Of a stretch of DNA of 64,000 nucleotides, positions 49,651 through 61,699 are shown in pieces. How positions within the stretch are numbered: the stretch's first letter is position 1; every line of letters starts with the position of its first letter. The notes beneath the pieces are model-generated. The model was not told the origin of the DNA and ran no database searches. It worked only from the letters and a program-made list of their open reading frames with translations. Both the position numbers and the translations under genes were made by a program. The stretch spans positions 637,920-701,919 of the forward strand of contig JXTB01000121.1 in NCBI GenBank assembly GCA_002914805.1, in the 5' to 3' direction. This stretch comes from Parasponia andersonii (taxonomy: Eukaryota > Streptophyta > Magnoliopsida > Rosales > Cannabaceae).

Positions 49651-50537
49651 GGTTACATAATCTATTATTATTTTGTCCTTTTCACTTACTGGCAGTGCAA
49701 ATTCCTATGCCAAGTGGAAAAAATTAACGGGGTTATTTTCTTCCCCCTTTAAAAATTAAAAAAGCCGGCTCCCCTTTAAGATGCCTTGGTAGGCCAATGT
49801 TTGTATCATTGTTTTTACATAAAAAACAAACTAGTTCTTTTGCCGGGTTATAGGATCTTTCTTTGGTTTACTTATTACTTGTTACTGTTTATTTCGTCTT
49901 CATGTAGCTCATATTACTTGAATGGAATGATTCCCATGACTCACTGGTGAAAATTATGTTTAAAAGGTCCGATCTAATTCATAGTATCATCAACTGAAAA
50001 TGAGGGTTTGATCCTTATTCAAGGCTCTTATATGATTTTTTTTCGAAAACGGGGCTTTTATATTATTGGCATCAGCTTTCTTGTGTATTTTGCCTTGTTG
50101 AATAGGGCCATAGTCATGTACTATTTCTCTATTCGGCTACAGTCTAATTAAAGCTTCTAACTTATAATGGTTGTTTTTATTTTTGCATTACAGTGCCTCG
50201 TGCCTGCATTTTAAATCCCTGACAAAACGTAAAAACAAAACGGTTTATCTTTTATATTATATTAAAATCATAGGCCATGAAGCTACTGTTCAAAAGATAT
50301 CTCAATTCATCTTTAGCTAATTGATTTACTCAAAAGCCTCAATTTCTTTTGATGGTTTTTCATATATGTCATCCTCTAAAGTGGGACCATAGAATATTGC
50401 CTTTCTTATTCTTTACGAGATGTTTGGAATGAGTCTCTCTTGTCCCAGGCCATGTATTTATATGTTTTGTTGCTTATGTGGATCTATCTGTACATATAAT
50501 TAAGTATTGTCTGTATAATATTCTATTCGGTGCTTAT
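49651..50537. other. Upstream region of the ABCB gene
   Basis: No gene seen. Bounded on the right by the LTR of a gypsy fossil, so at most about 1 kb of unique promoter sequence remains next to the gene. Confidence 0.5.
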
Positions 50538-51192
50538 TGTAACGACTCTAGTCTCAAACTAGACAATCGTGCAGTACTTAGCACAGTTCGTCGCACTAAA
50601 TCAGCCTACTAATACTCAAGAAATAGACTTAGAGTAAGTTTTGAGACAAAGTGGTAAGGACGAGAGAGTTTAGGTGAATGAAAACTTTGTATTACTCTTA
50701 GAATACTTAGAACTCTCACAAATGAGACTTGTGTACAAATGAACCTAAGGGGTCCTTTATATAGAGAAGGCCTAAACCAACTAACGGTTATGATCGTGTC
50801 AAGTGGCATGATCTTACAAAGGGTCTAGAATATTCTCAAATAAAGTTATAATATCTACAAAGATATTTACATAGAGAATTCTAGAACAAATATAGTCTAG
50901 ATCTTCTAAGAGATTCATCTACCATTTTAGTTCTTCCAAGTCATTCTAGGAGGTTCTAGGACCATCCAACCTATCTAGTGCCATCCGGCCTTGTCTAGGG
51001 CATTCTAAGACTTAGTAGTGTCAACTAGAGTCTTCTAGCATAGCCAAGACCTCTCTTGATTATTCTAGAAATGTCTACCACGTTCTAAGGTCTTTCTCAA
51101 TCTTTTTGGGTGAGCAGTATATATATAGAGCACCTTAGAGCCATGAGCAACAACATTTGGATTTTTGGGGGCCAAATGAGCGGGGCATAACA
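50538..51192 (-). repeat. Gypsy LTR (3' LTR, left-hand)
   Basis: Runs from TGTAACGACTC to GGGGCATAACA on the plus strand (TG...CA); on the minus strand it starts TGTTATGCC. Contains the TATA-like run TATATATATAGAG near 51118-51130. Confidence 0.9.
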
Positions 51193-54100
51193 CACTCTCC
51201 CACTCAAGTTCACGACGTCCCCGTCGTGCCATCGACTTTGAACCGCTCGATATGGTTTTTGAATTGCCACAAGGCATCTTCATGCTCCCAGCTAAAGAAC
51301 ATCGTGTTCCAGTCCTTCTTTGATTTTCTCTATCAAGATTCTATCGGGCCTGCTTAAGGCAGCCAGCTCTGCCTTTCTGCTTAGGGCTTCTGTCACCACA
51401 CTGGCCTTCCCAACTTGTATTCAAGCTTATAATCAAATTCTGCCAAGAAGTCTTGCCATCGAGCTTGCTTGGGACTCAACTTTTTCTGAGTTTGAAAATA
51501 GCTTGTGGCTACATTGTCAGTCATGATCATGAAGTGAATACCTAACAAGTAGTGTCGCCACACCCTTAGGCAATAGATGACTACGGTAATCTCTTTTTCT
51601 TGCATAGTATAGCATCTCTCGGTGTCATTGAGCTTACGGCTTTCATAAGCAATTGGATGTCATTCTTGCATTAGTACTCTGCTAATAGCAAAGTCAGAGG
51701 CATCCGTATGTAGCTCATATGCCTTTGAGTGATCGGGTAAGTTGAGAACCGACTCTTCGCTTACTGCCATCTTCAAGTCTTCGAATGAAACTTGACACTC
51801 AAGTGTCCATTTCCAAGACTTGTTCTTCTTGAGCAGCTTAGTAAGTGGCGTTGTTCTTACTGAGTAGGACTTGATGAACTGCTTATAATAGTTCACAAGT
51901 CCAAGGAGGGATCTTAACTCTGGCACCTTAGTAGAAGGTTCCTACTCTTAGATGGCTTGCACCTTGTCTTCATCCAGCATAAGTTTCCCATCCTTTTTCT
52001 TGTGCCCTAGGAACATCACTTTCTCTTGGGCGAAGGAGCACTTCTCCTTCTTGATGAATAGTAGATTTTCCCTCAAGACCTTGAATACCTTCCTCAAATG
52101 TTCTAGGAGTTCTTCCATGGTCTTGCTATAGATGACTATATCATCAAGATAGACTACTACGAACTGATCGAATTAGAGATGGAATAACTTATTCATGAGG
52201 GTGCAAAAGGTAGCAGGTGCATTGGTAAGACCAAATGGCATGACTAAAAACTCATAAACACCATACCTTGTTACGCACATGGTCTTGGGCTAATCTCCCT
52301 CTACTATGCGTACTTGGTAGTACCCCGATTGTAGATCAAGCTTTTAGAAGTATCTAGCATTCCTAAGTTGATTGAACAAGTCGGCAATAAGCGGGATGAG
52401 GTACTTTTTCTTTACCGTCACCTTATTAAGATCCCGGTAATCAATGCACATCCTTAATGAGCCATTTTTCTTTTTTTTGGAACAACATTGGGGTACCAAA
52501 AAGAACTTTAGAGGGCCTGATAAAACCCACATCAAGCAACTTCTTTAGTTTTTTCTGGAGTTCCGCTAACTCCAGAGGGGCCATTCAATAGGGACTCATC
52601 GCAGGTAGTCTCGTGCCTGGCTCAAGCTCGATTTTATGATCCACCTCCCTCCTAGGTGGAAGTTTCTTGGGCAGGGCGTCAGGCATCACATCTTGGAATT
52701 CATCCAAGATTGTTTGTACCTCCACAAGAAGGTTACCTTGGGGTTCCAACTCTTTATCATCGTGCTATTTTAGGATGGCCAAGTAACTCACCTCCTCCCT
52801 TCTCAAGCCCTTCTTGAATTGAAGTGCAGAAAGTACTTTATTTCCCGCTTTTGTGGACCGCTCCATTGGTACCTCATAAGTCTTTTTACCATCCATGATG
52901 CACATAGAGTTGGCAAAAGGAACAGGGAATGCCCGTACTGCATCAAGGAATTCCAAACCAAGCATTACCGCGAAATCATCTATTGACACCACTGATAAGT
53001 CAAGTTGGCCAACCCATGTACCTAGGCTAGCCTTAATACCATAAGCAACCCCGTAGATGGGGTGTATTGCTGAGTTCACTGCCTTGAGGGAGCTTCCTAC
53101 ATTGGACACCGTTAAGTCCAACCGCCTAGTTTCCTCAACAAAGACGAAGTTGTGGGATGCACCCGTGTCAACAAAGGCTTTAGTGACTTTGCCATTGATT
53201 GTTGCATCTACAAAAAGTAGGCCTTTAGCTTGTGACTTTGAGGCCGATCGCAGGGCATTAAGGAGTTGTAAGGAACCAATACATGCACTACTATCTTCTT
53301 TATCACCTCCTTTTTAGCTTAGTTCGGAGGTAATTAAGGCATTGAGAGCTTTCTTCTTGGGACAATCGCGTGCCCAATGTGGCCCATCGCAAAGAAAGTA
53401 CTTGAGTCTTGGCTTGGAGAAGTCACGGTCTTTCTTCTCTTTGCCCTTGTCTTTGTACCTGTAGGAGGAACTATTTTTGTTTCATTTTCCTTCTTTTGTT
53501 TGCTTTCCCCCACTTTTTGCTCCACCACCCTTCTTGTCTTTGGCCATAGAAGGGTCTTTGTTGGTAGAGTAATCAATAAGGCTCTCGGCTACTGCAATAG
53601 CATCGGCCAAGTCCGAGACGCTACGACGCTTGAGCTCTAACTTGGCCCAGCTCTAAAGACCATCCATGAACAAGAATAGGGCATCTTTATCTGAAGTATC
53701 AGGGACTTTAAGCAAGAATGTGATAAACTCTTTCATGTAGTCTCTAACACTACCAGATTGTTTGAGGCGGTGAAGACGGCCTCTCGCATCCTCTTCGGCA
53801 TTCTCGGTGAAGAATTACTTTTTTAGCTCTCTTTTGAAATCATTAAAGGTAGCTATAGTGCATACCCCTTGTTGCATCTCCTTGTGTCTCTAACTCCACC
53901 ATAACATGGCAGTATCGGTTAGATACAAGGCAGCATTATGAATTTTACCGGCATCGTCCGTCACAATGGCGGCCTCAAAATATTGTTCGAGTCTCCATCG
54001 GAAGTTCTCAACTTCCCTAGCTTTGCGAGTACAATTGACGGTATTTAGTTTAGGTACCTCAACCTTCCTTACCTCAATGGTTGTTGTGGTAGTCACCTCC

Positions 54101-54555
54101 GTGGCTACCGCTCGCTTGCACAAAGTAAGATCACCACCCATCTTATCTACTCTAAGTAAAACATTAGTGAGTTTTCTTTGAAAGAGATCTCATACCTTGG
54201 CAATCTCCAAATGAAAGGACTCAATCTCGCTCCTTAAGTCGGCCTCTAGTCCACCAAGCGCATATTTGATGTCGCTATGGATCTCCACATCCTCGGTCTC
54301 CAAACTGTCGCGATGGCCATCTAAATCATCTACACGCTCGCCCAACGTGCCCAAGTTGGACTCTAGTCAGGACACTCTAGCCTCTAAGCTAGTCATCACA
54401 TCCCTTGACTTGCCTCGAGTAGCACTCTTCTTCCCTTCATCATGCCCACGTTCAGAAGCACTAACTTCGACGGGGTCAGGAGTTGTAGCCATATTCTTCA
54501 TTTAGACAATAGAATCACCAAGATATAACAAGCAACCAAAGCTCTGATACCACGC

Positions 54556-55211
54556 TGTCACGACCCTAGCCTCAAATTAAACAATCGTGCGGCACTTAAC
54601 ACAGTCCGTCGCACTAAGTCAACCTACTAATACCTAAGAAAGAGGCTTAGAGTAAGCTTTGAGACAAAATGGTAAGGATAAGAGAGTTTAGGTGAATAAA
54701 AGCTTTGTATTACTCTTAGAATACTTAAAACTCTCACAAATGGGACTTGTGTACAAATAAACCCAAGGGGTCCTTTATATAGGCAAGGCCTAAACCAATC
54801 AACGGTTATGATCGTGCCAAGTGGCATGATCTTACAAAGGGTCTAGAATATTCTTAAATAAAGTTACAATATCTACAAAGATATTTACATAGAGAATTCT
54901 AGAACAAACATGGTCTAAATCATTCTAAGAGGTTCACCCACCATCTTAGCTCTTCCAAGTCATTTTAGGAGGTTTTAGGACTGTCCAACCTATCTAGTAC
55001 CATCCGGCTTTATCTAGAGCCTTCTAGGACTTAGTAGCGCCAACTAGAGTCTTCTAGCATAGCCAAGACCTCTTTTGATTATTCTAGATGTATCCACCAC
55101 GTTCTAAGGTCTTCCTCAATATTTTTGGGTGAGCAGTATATATATAGAGGACCTTAGAGCTATAAGCAACAACATTTGGATTTTTGGGAGCCAAATGAGC
55201 GGGGCGTAATA
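54556..55211 (-). repeat. Gypsy LTR (5' LTR, right-hand)
   Basis: Runs from TGTCACGACCC to GGGGCGTAATA, aligning end to end with 50538-51192, with the primer-site-like sequence three bases inside the element. Confidence 0.9.
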
Positions 55212-55217
55212 CTATGC

Positions 55218-55219
55218 CC

Positions 55220-55254
<35 letters not shown>
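55218..55254. repeat. (TA)n microsatellite
   Basis: Long TA/TG-interrupted run between the gypsy LTR and MITE copy 4. Confidence 0.9.
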
Positions 55255-55499
55255 GGGACACCAATCCAGTGGGTATTTTTTTTTTTTTACCTATAGATAG
55301 GTATCAATTTGGCCAATGAAAATTTAGTATGTATATTTTTTTATTGTAAAAAGTAAGAGAGAGAAAGAGCATTAATGATGCACGTCTTTTCATGCACTTC
55401 ATTATAGCCTTTGGATCACTATCTAATGGTGATCCAATGGCTAAAAAAAAAATACCTACCCATAGGTAAAGAAAAAAAATACCTATTAGATTGGCAACC
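55255..55499. mobile_element. MITE copy 4, flanked by (TA)n on both sides
   Basis: About 245 bp, inverted relative to copy 1: GGACACCAATCCAGTGGGTA at the left and AATACCTATTAGATTGGCAACC at the right, with TTAATGATGCACGTCTTTTC inside. The terminal 35 or so bases form an imperfect inverted repeat including ACCTATAGATAGGT and ACCCATAGGT. TA runs lie on both sides. Confidence 0.8.
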
Positions 55500-56944
55500 A
55501 TATATATGTATGTATATATATGTATTGCCGCCAAATGAAAAAGTATTGTGTAGCTTTGCTTTGAACAAGATAGTTGCTTAACAACCAGTAGTACTAGTTA
55601 CAAAAATTCGTAATCTAGGCAATATTTTTGGTTTTATTCTTGAAACTGCTTTTTTGGGATGGGAATGACAACTTAATCAAGGAATTAGATGACTAAAGGG
55701 AGTTAGTACACTTGCATTCAGAAGGCCAAATCTTGGTTGATGACTACTGCTTCTTCAATATATAAAAGAAATAGCCTTTCTCACACTTCCAAGGGACTAA
55801 AGAATCCACCATTCACCTACTCTTTTTTGTTTAGTTTTCTTTTCTTTGGGCGACTCCTATTTGTTTATTAATAATCTTAGCATGTTTTCTTTAATTTGGT
55901 TACCATATAGTTACTAGTAAGAGGAGCCGGCTCAACTATTTAATGGGTTGGCTCACTTGTTTCACTTTCATGTGTGAGACCAGTCAGTGTCAAAGCCTTT
56001 TTAGTGGTAAAGAGTTGTTTCCCAGTGTCAAAAGACTTCGCATGTTGTAAACATTGAAAACATAATATGTTCCGAGTTTATGTCCTAATAATAATGCATT
56101 TATCGGTTTAATTAAAATCAAGCTCACAAGTTCACAGGTCATAGTCAAGAAAGAAAAATAGCCATCTCCTTGGTTATTTCTTCCAAAAATTAGCAGCAAG
56201 AATAATGGCAATATAAGAAAATCATATTCCCAAACTATACAGCTTCTGAAAAACGTCGAGTTTTCTCCTGTGAAATAAAGCTCTGATTTACAGGCTTCTG
56301 AGTTTGCTACTTCAGAACAAATTTCCCGCTTTTCTTCAGAATAATGAGAAAAGAAAGAGGATGGAAATTGAATCATTCTCCAATCAGATTACTCTAGAAC
56401 ATTTCTCCATAGCCACATATGAGATACCTCTTTTATAAGAAATAAAAACCAACGAGCAAACACCAAAATTAAAAACTTTCAGATTGTGGCTGCCCCAAAA
56501 ACAAGGCTCATATGTAGTCTTCGATGATCCAAAAGTTGACAAGCTCTAAACTGTATAAGGGAAATACTAATATAAAACTGAAAAGAAAAAACCAGGAATG
56601 CGAGTGTCGCTTCGAACTACAAGATAGATAGATGAACTTTTCTCATGCTGGAAAGTGCTGATAGTTGACAGTCTCTGATGACCAAGATTCAGAGTTCTGG
56701 ATTCGGAAGCCCATTACCTGTTCAGGGAATTCAAAAAAATGTAAGAAAATATGAAACTGATTGCTTGGTTCATGGAAAATTTGCATTTAAATCTGAATCA
56801 TTTACTTGTTTCAACTAGAAGAATATCTGCTTGGTATATGTCAGAGTAGTGAAGTACATCAGAATAGGAAGCTTTTAAAATAGATGCACAACATTCGATA
56901 TCACCAGTAGGCTTTCAATCTTTTGAGAAAATTAGAGTCAAAAT
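55500..56944. other. Downstream region of the F-box gene
   Basis: No separate gene recognised. The part nearest 56944 is likely 3' untranslated sequence: a donor-like GTAAGTAT overlaps the stop region of the F-box frame, and an acceptor-like CCCTGAACAG lies at about 56718-56727 (minus strand), so the last intron may be in the 3' end. The minus-strand frame 55990-56376 has no recognisable domain. Confidence 0.4.
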
Positions 56945-58146
56945 TCAATTTTGATACTTACTTGGGAGTAGGCTTTCATTATAAGAAAAGACGTTAGGGC
57001 AGTTCCTATCAAAAGCATCCTCAAAATCAAGTTCTGTCCAAACCCTGCGATCTATATCATATATATAATAATGCTCAGTCGTTATTATAAAAACCTCGTT
57101 CTTTCTCCCCGCTGCAGCATCAGTGTCTTCAATGATCGAGTAAGGAATATAGTCACTACATTTCCTGTCCCAGTAATCAGCATCACTGCAAGACCTAAGA
57201 ACCCATATATCCATAATTAGATCATCATCATAAATAGCTACCAAAGACAACTTTCCATCCAGATCAATAAGGAAGGCATGTGCAGTGACTTCTTCTGGAA
57301 GTTCAATTATTCTGAAGTTTTCCTCTATATCAACTGAAAGAATTGCCCCAGGGATTTCATGATCTTCTTCCGAAACAAGAAACCAATAAACTGTTCCATC
57401 AATACATACATTATCAGAATGCATTGGGCATTGTGGAACAGAACCTATGCCTCTCCAGGTTCCAGTGCTCGGTGAGTACACCTCACACTCAATGCGGTCA
57501 TTTTCAGGTTCAGATTTGGGATGGAAAATCCGAAATACTTTGTATTCGCTGAGTCCAAAGGCAACTCCAACAACTGGTTCCATTTCCGAAGGGCTACCTT
57601 GAGGAAGTAGGTGGACATCACGAGTAGCTGGATTGCATATACGGATTTGCACGTCTGTCTCAATCACTTTAGTCATGTTGGAATCTGGAACCCAGGGACA
57701 ATTGGTGAAGCATACCAACCCATTGTGACAACAAATCAGACTAAGAAAAGAAAGGTTTTCACAGCCTGGAAGTGTGATTCTTTCAGTCTTTAAAGTTAAA
57801 CCACTGGCATTGACCAAGTACACATCTGTTACATCATCCACATATGGGTAAAGTATATAAATGGGTTTATATTTGGAGTACCTTAAATGCATCTTCATAA
57901 AACTTGGACTGCCTATTATTCTATACCAAAGTTTAGAAACAGTCCTGAATGGTAAGAGGCACTTGACAGGAAGCCTTGAAAGAACATTGGAAACAATATC
58001 CATTGAGAATCCTACATTATCCCAATTTCTCTTTCTTGTCCTCGAATATTTAATAAAGAAAAATTTATCCATTTTATTCTTTTCTAACAAATTTTCAAGA
58101 GGAGCTTCTACCACAGCACTTGGAAAGGATCCGAGATGAACTCTAT
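56945..58146 (-). CDS. F-box protein with F-box-associated (FBA/kelch-like) domain
   Basis: A minus-strand exon holds a 375-residue frame from ATG 58072 (MDKFFFIKYSRT) to the TGA at 56945. F-box proteins recruit targets to SCF (Skp1-Cullin1) ubiquitin ligases in nucleus or cytosol. The F-box spans about residues 23-65 (MDIVSNVLSRLPVKCLL, FRTVSKLWYRII), the Skp1-binding part. The F-box-associated region follows (LICCHNGLVCF, IRICNPATRD, VGVAFGLSEYKVFRI, CEVYSPSTGTWRGIGSVP, DGTVYWF), matching the TIGR01640-type family that includes At3g07870- and CPR1-like proteins. The frame is open upstream of the ATG to an acceptor-like TGATGCAG (exon start about 58146), so an upstream exon is likely. The C-terminus may differ: CCAA/GTAAGTAT near 56960 could be a donor, changing the last five or so residues. 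The target is unknown. Confidence 0.85.
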
Positions 58147-58511
58147 CTGCATCATGAAGAAGAGATCACAATTATTATTTTGGAACATCATTACTAACGC
58201 ATCAAATTTCTTTATGTAACTAGGACTAAGGCTCAGCCGTAAAGAATTTGGAAATAATGGTTCATTATTTGAGGCATGTAAACATAGATAAAAGGCAAAA
58301 ATAAAAGTAACCAAAAGGCAAAAGAATGTGAAAGGAAGAAAGAACTGTTAACATAGAAACAAACAACATTAAAATTTCAAAGCCATATTTTTAGTTCTTT
58401 TACATGTATACCAGAACTCTCAGCACAAGTCCAACTTTGTATCATGGTATAATATACAATAATTTTCCTGAGTAGGATGGTTTTCCATATTTTCTTTAGT
58501 TACAACTGACA

Positions 58512-58757
58512 TATCATCAAAGTCATGATTCTACGAGTTAGATTCAAGATGCATAATCAGCTGGACATTCACCATAAATATACTCTAGATCTATCATCAA
58601 AGTCACGATTCTATGAGTTAGATTCAAGATGCATACTATCATCATCTGGACATTCACCAAAAAGATATTCTAGATCTATCATCAAAGTCATGATTCTATA
58701 AGCTGGATTCAACATACTCTCATCTTCTGAACATTCATTGAAAAGATAGTCTAGATC
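58512..58757. repeat. Minisatellite, three units of about 80-85 bp
   Basis: Units at 58512-58591, 58592-58676 and 58677-58757 each start TATCATCAAAGTCA and end TCTAGATC. Later units are progressively diverged. Confidence 0.92.
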
Positions 58758-60831
58758 TATCAAATAATGAAAAGCAGAAAATCATCTTATAAACAATCAA
58801 AAGATTGGAAAAAAAAAAATCTATGTCCATCTAAAATTGGATTATGAAAGGCCAAGGAGAATTAACATGACCAGGCATTCTAGTCTACTACTTAATCCAA
58901 AGTTTTGTAGAATTTTTTATTCCAATAACAGAATTTAGGATGTACATTCTTCAATATGCACCAATTATACAATCTCATTGATGTGTGTAATCTCATGCAA
59001 TTTCAGTGTACTCAGTATTCTTTTGTCAACAAAAAGATATATAAAATGTGTAAATGTTAGATCTGCTACTGAAAAATGAAAGGACTCTGGAATAGGAAAA
59101 AAAAAATGACAAAACAAGATGGTACTCACCAAGCAACACCTTTCTGATGACCCTTCAGAAAGTGATTGAAAAATAAATCTTGAGCAAATGAGAAGAACAT
59201 GAAAACAAGTATAAAGCACATTGACAATCTGTATTTATGCAACCTGGCAATCAAAGTCTTCATGCATTGCAACAAGTGGTCGGTGGAACGGGGGTTGGTG
59301 GGCGAGTATCTCGAGGAGAAAAATTGATAACTTTTCCTTTTATTGAATTTCCTGAATTATAATTTGTTCTGAAATTTTGGTTTTCCCCGTCCCACACAAA
59401 ATTCTAATTGTAAATTCAGCCAAGTTAATAAGTGTCTTACCATTTCTGGAAAATAATAACAAATGTCTACAATGACGAGTGTTGTGCTTTTCGCTAGAAA
59501 TATCGCGGCGCAATGTAGTAAACATATCCTGAGATAAACTACTTATATTTAACATGGTTTTGAATATCAAACTACTACTGCCAAAGGGTGAACAAACAAG
59601 TATGCTTCCCATTTCAATTAGTTCACCCCTAATTCAGTTGATATAAACAAATTAATAGAACTATCCAACTGCTGCCCATGGAGATATTAGCTTAAGTAAT
59701 TATTTATCACAAAAAATCTTGAACTTTCCACGCATCTTCGTTTAGAGGATCTGCATAACTCAGAAAACCACTTTTTCTAGGTGAATCATGTATACTAGTA
59801 CAATTTGCTTTCACTGTTGAAGTTTGTTCCCTATCGACATAGATATTGGCTTAAGTAGTTATTTTCCAGGCCTCTTCATTTAAATGATCTCCATATTCAA
59901 AACAAGTCACTTTTTCTAGGTGAATTGTGGATTCTAGTGCAATTCAGATACAGCCTTCCTAGAGTTGTTGGTGAATTATGCATACTAGGGCAATCTGTTT
60001 ATTATGACAAACATTTTTGCCTACAGTTGTCTGCATCAGTTGCATCAGTTACGTTCCAAAGTTAACCTTTTCCAGTAAAGGAAAAAGAAAGCAATGCATT
60101 GAAAGTTAATTGACATCTACAATTTTTTTCCCTTCATCTAAACAATGAATACACATTGATGTATCTTAGACTTTCTTGTTAACTTGGGTGAACAGAGAGC
60201 AGTGTTTCTCCTTATCTTAACATAGCTGAAACTAATTGCAACTTAAATGATGCAAAAACAAGAATCAATTAGGGATACATATAAATTCCCCCGCTGCTCC
60301 CACCCTTTCCCTTTCCATTATATCTATCAGACTGCAAATGATATCTATGCAGAACATAATGACTGAACTTATCTTTCCTTACTACAAATCTCTACAAAAG
60401 AAGAAAATTTAATATTAGAATCACTATGTAACATAGTAAAAAATGGATGCGGAGAAAAAACATACATATAGACGTCTATGTATTAGTCTATCTATGTTGC
60501 TAAATCCACACAAAACAGTCTTCGTCAACCAAAAAATTTAGAAAAAAGTAAAGTCATCAAAGAGAAAAGAGGGGAAAAATTAATACTGTAGATTATTAGA
60601 ACACCCTTGATATTCTTTTAGCATGAGATAAAAGTATGCCAATTATGAAACTACAGTACTGAGGTTCGAAAATTTCGACTTTTTGTGGTTCTGTTAGAAT
60701 AAATGAGTAGCATTACCATTGGCATTTTATACAAAGAAAAAATGTCATTTCAAAATCCATATTCAAGAAATATCCCAAATCCCAACTATTCTCAATTCTA
60801 ACCATATCATTTCTAATCATCTCGGATTAGA

Positions 60832-61412
60832 CATCAAGAACTGGCTGAGAAAGTGAAACAGACATCAAGAAAATCGCACATGTCATGTAAGAATGGCATT
60901 ATCTTGTATCATTTCTAATTATAGGCATCAAGAACCGACAGCTAGAAAGGGGAGGCAGAAATCAAGAAAATCCTCCCAAATGTCATGTCAAAATGGCATT
61001 ACCCTTATATGATTTCTAACCATAGACATCAAGAATGATAGCTAAAGAAGGTGAAACAAACATCAAGAAAATCCCAAATGTCACATATCATTTCTAACCA
61101 GAGAAATCAAGAACAGGCAACTAAACAAGGTGAAACAGACTTCAAGAAAAATCCCAAATGCCGTGTCAAAATAGCATTATCCTTATATCAAATTTCTAAC
61201 TATAATCATCAAGAACCGGCATCTAAAGAAAATGAATCAGACATCAAGAAATTCCAAGTGTCACTCCTAACAATAGGCATCAAGAACTAGCAACTAAAGA
61301 AGTTGAAACAATCAAGAAAATCCAAAATTTCATGCCAAAATGGAATTACACTTTTATCATTTCTAACCATATAAATCAAGAACTGACATCTAAAAGAAGG
61401 TGAAACAAACAT
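60832..61412. repeat. Minisatellite, about six to seven units of 71-102 bp
   Basis: Starts marked by (C/A)ATCAAGAA lie at 60832, 60926, 61027, 61105, 61207, 61278 and 61374. Shared words include GGTGAAACA, AATCCCAAATGTCA, AAAATGGCATTA and ATCATTTCTAACCATA. Units vary in length by loss of an inner block. It ends about 80 bases from the proposed leader exon of the F-box gene. Confidence 0.9.
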
Positions 61413-61492
61413 GCAAACTAATAAAAGAAAAATACCATGTAAACAAAAACAAAGAAACACAAAAAAAAAATAAAAAGTTGAGAAATATATAC

Positions 61493-61695
61493 CTGTTTCT
61501 GACACCTCTCCAAAAACTGTGTGAAATTGCCATGCAAAGCAGAGAGCTTTGGCTGAAGCTTCCCAAAACCCAGATGGCAGCAGAAGTGAAAGGCAAAGTG
61601 TTGGGCTTTAAGCATTTGAGGGGTGTGAAGCATAGCTGGCATTCAGGGTTTGATGGCAGAAAACGGTTGGAGCTGGAAGACATTAGAGACTTCAT
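61493..61695 (-). other. Possible first (leader) exon of the F-box gene
   Basis: On the minus strand a GC-richer stretch ends in a good donor (AAACAG/GTATATAT at 61493/61492). Its longest frame (from about 61695) has no domain and would meet a stop if joined directly to the main exon, so it is more likely an untranslated leader than coding. It could also belong to a different transcript. Confidence 0.35.
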
Positions 61696-61699
61696 ATAG

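Larger units (their letters stand above)
50538..55211 (-). mobile_element. Ty3/gypsy LTR-retrotransposon fossil with both LTRs, defective
   Basis: Two direct LTRs of about 655 bp bound the element. The primer site TGGTATCAGAGC (minus strand, 54552-54541) adjoins the right-hand LTR, and a purine-rich tract (AGTGGGAGAGTG, minus strand, about 51204-51193) adjoins the left-hand LTR, so the element reads leftwards. Parts recognised in gypsy order: gag (about 53890-54490, with FRWRLEQYFEA), a zinc-knuckle-side linker, protease (about 52765-53200), reverse transcriptase (about 52000-52560, with [11 protein letters not shown]) and RNase H (about 51390-51930, with HTDASDFAI). No integrase part was recognised, and the total of 4.7 kb is short for a full element. 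The coding part has many breaks. LTR divergence of about 10 % by eye, nearly all transitions, suggests a few million years at commonly assumed plant rates. No clean target duplication was seen. Confidence 0.92.
58147..61492 (-). other. Probable leader intron(s) of the F-box gene
   Basis: No coding exon recognised on either strand. Holds two minisatellites (58512-58757 and 60832-61412). If the exon near 61493-61695 and the main exon belong to one transcript, this is an intron of about 3.3 kb, possibly with further small leader exons. Confidence 0.4.

Noticed and set aside
55212-55216. Target duplication for the gypsy fossil (CTATG against CTTAT at 50533-50537)
   Set aside because: The two pentamers do not match cleanly and the right flank is a TA-rich repeat, so no duplication is claimed.
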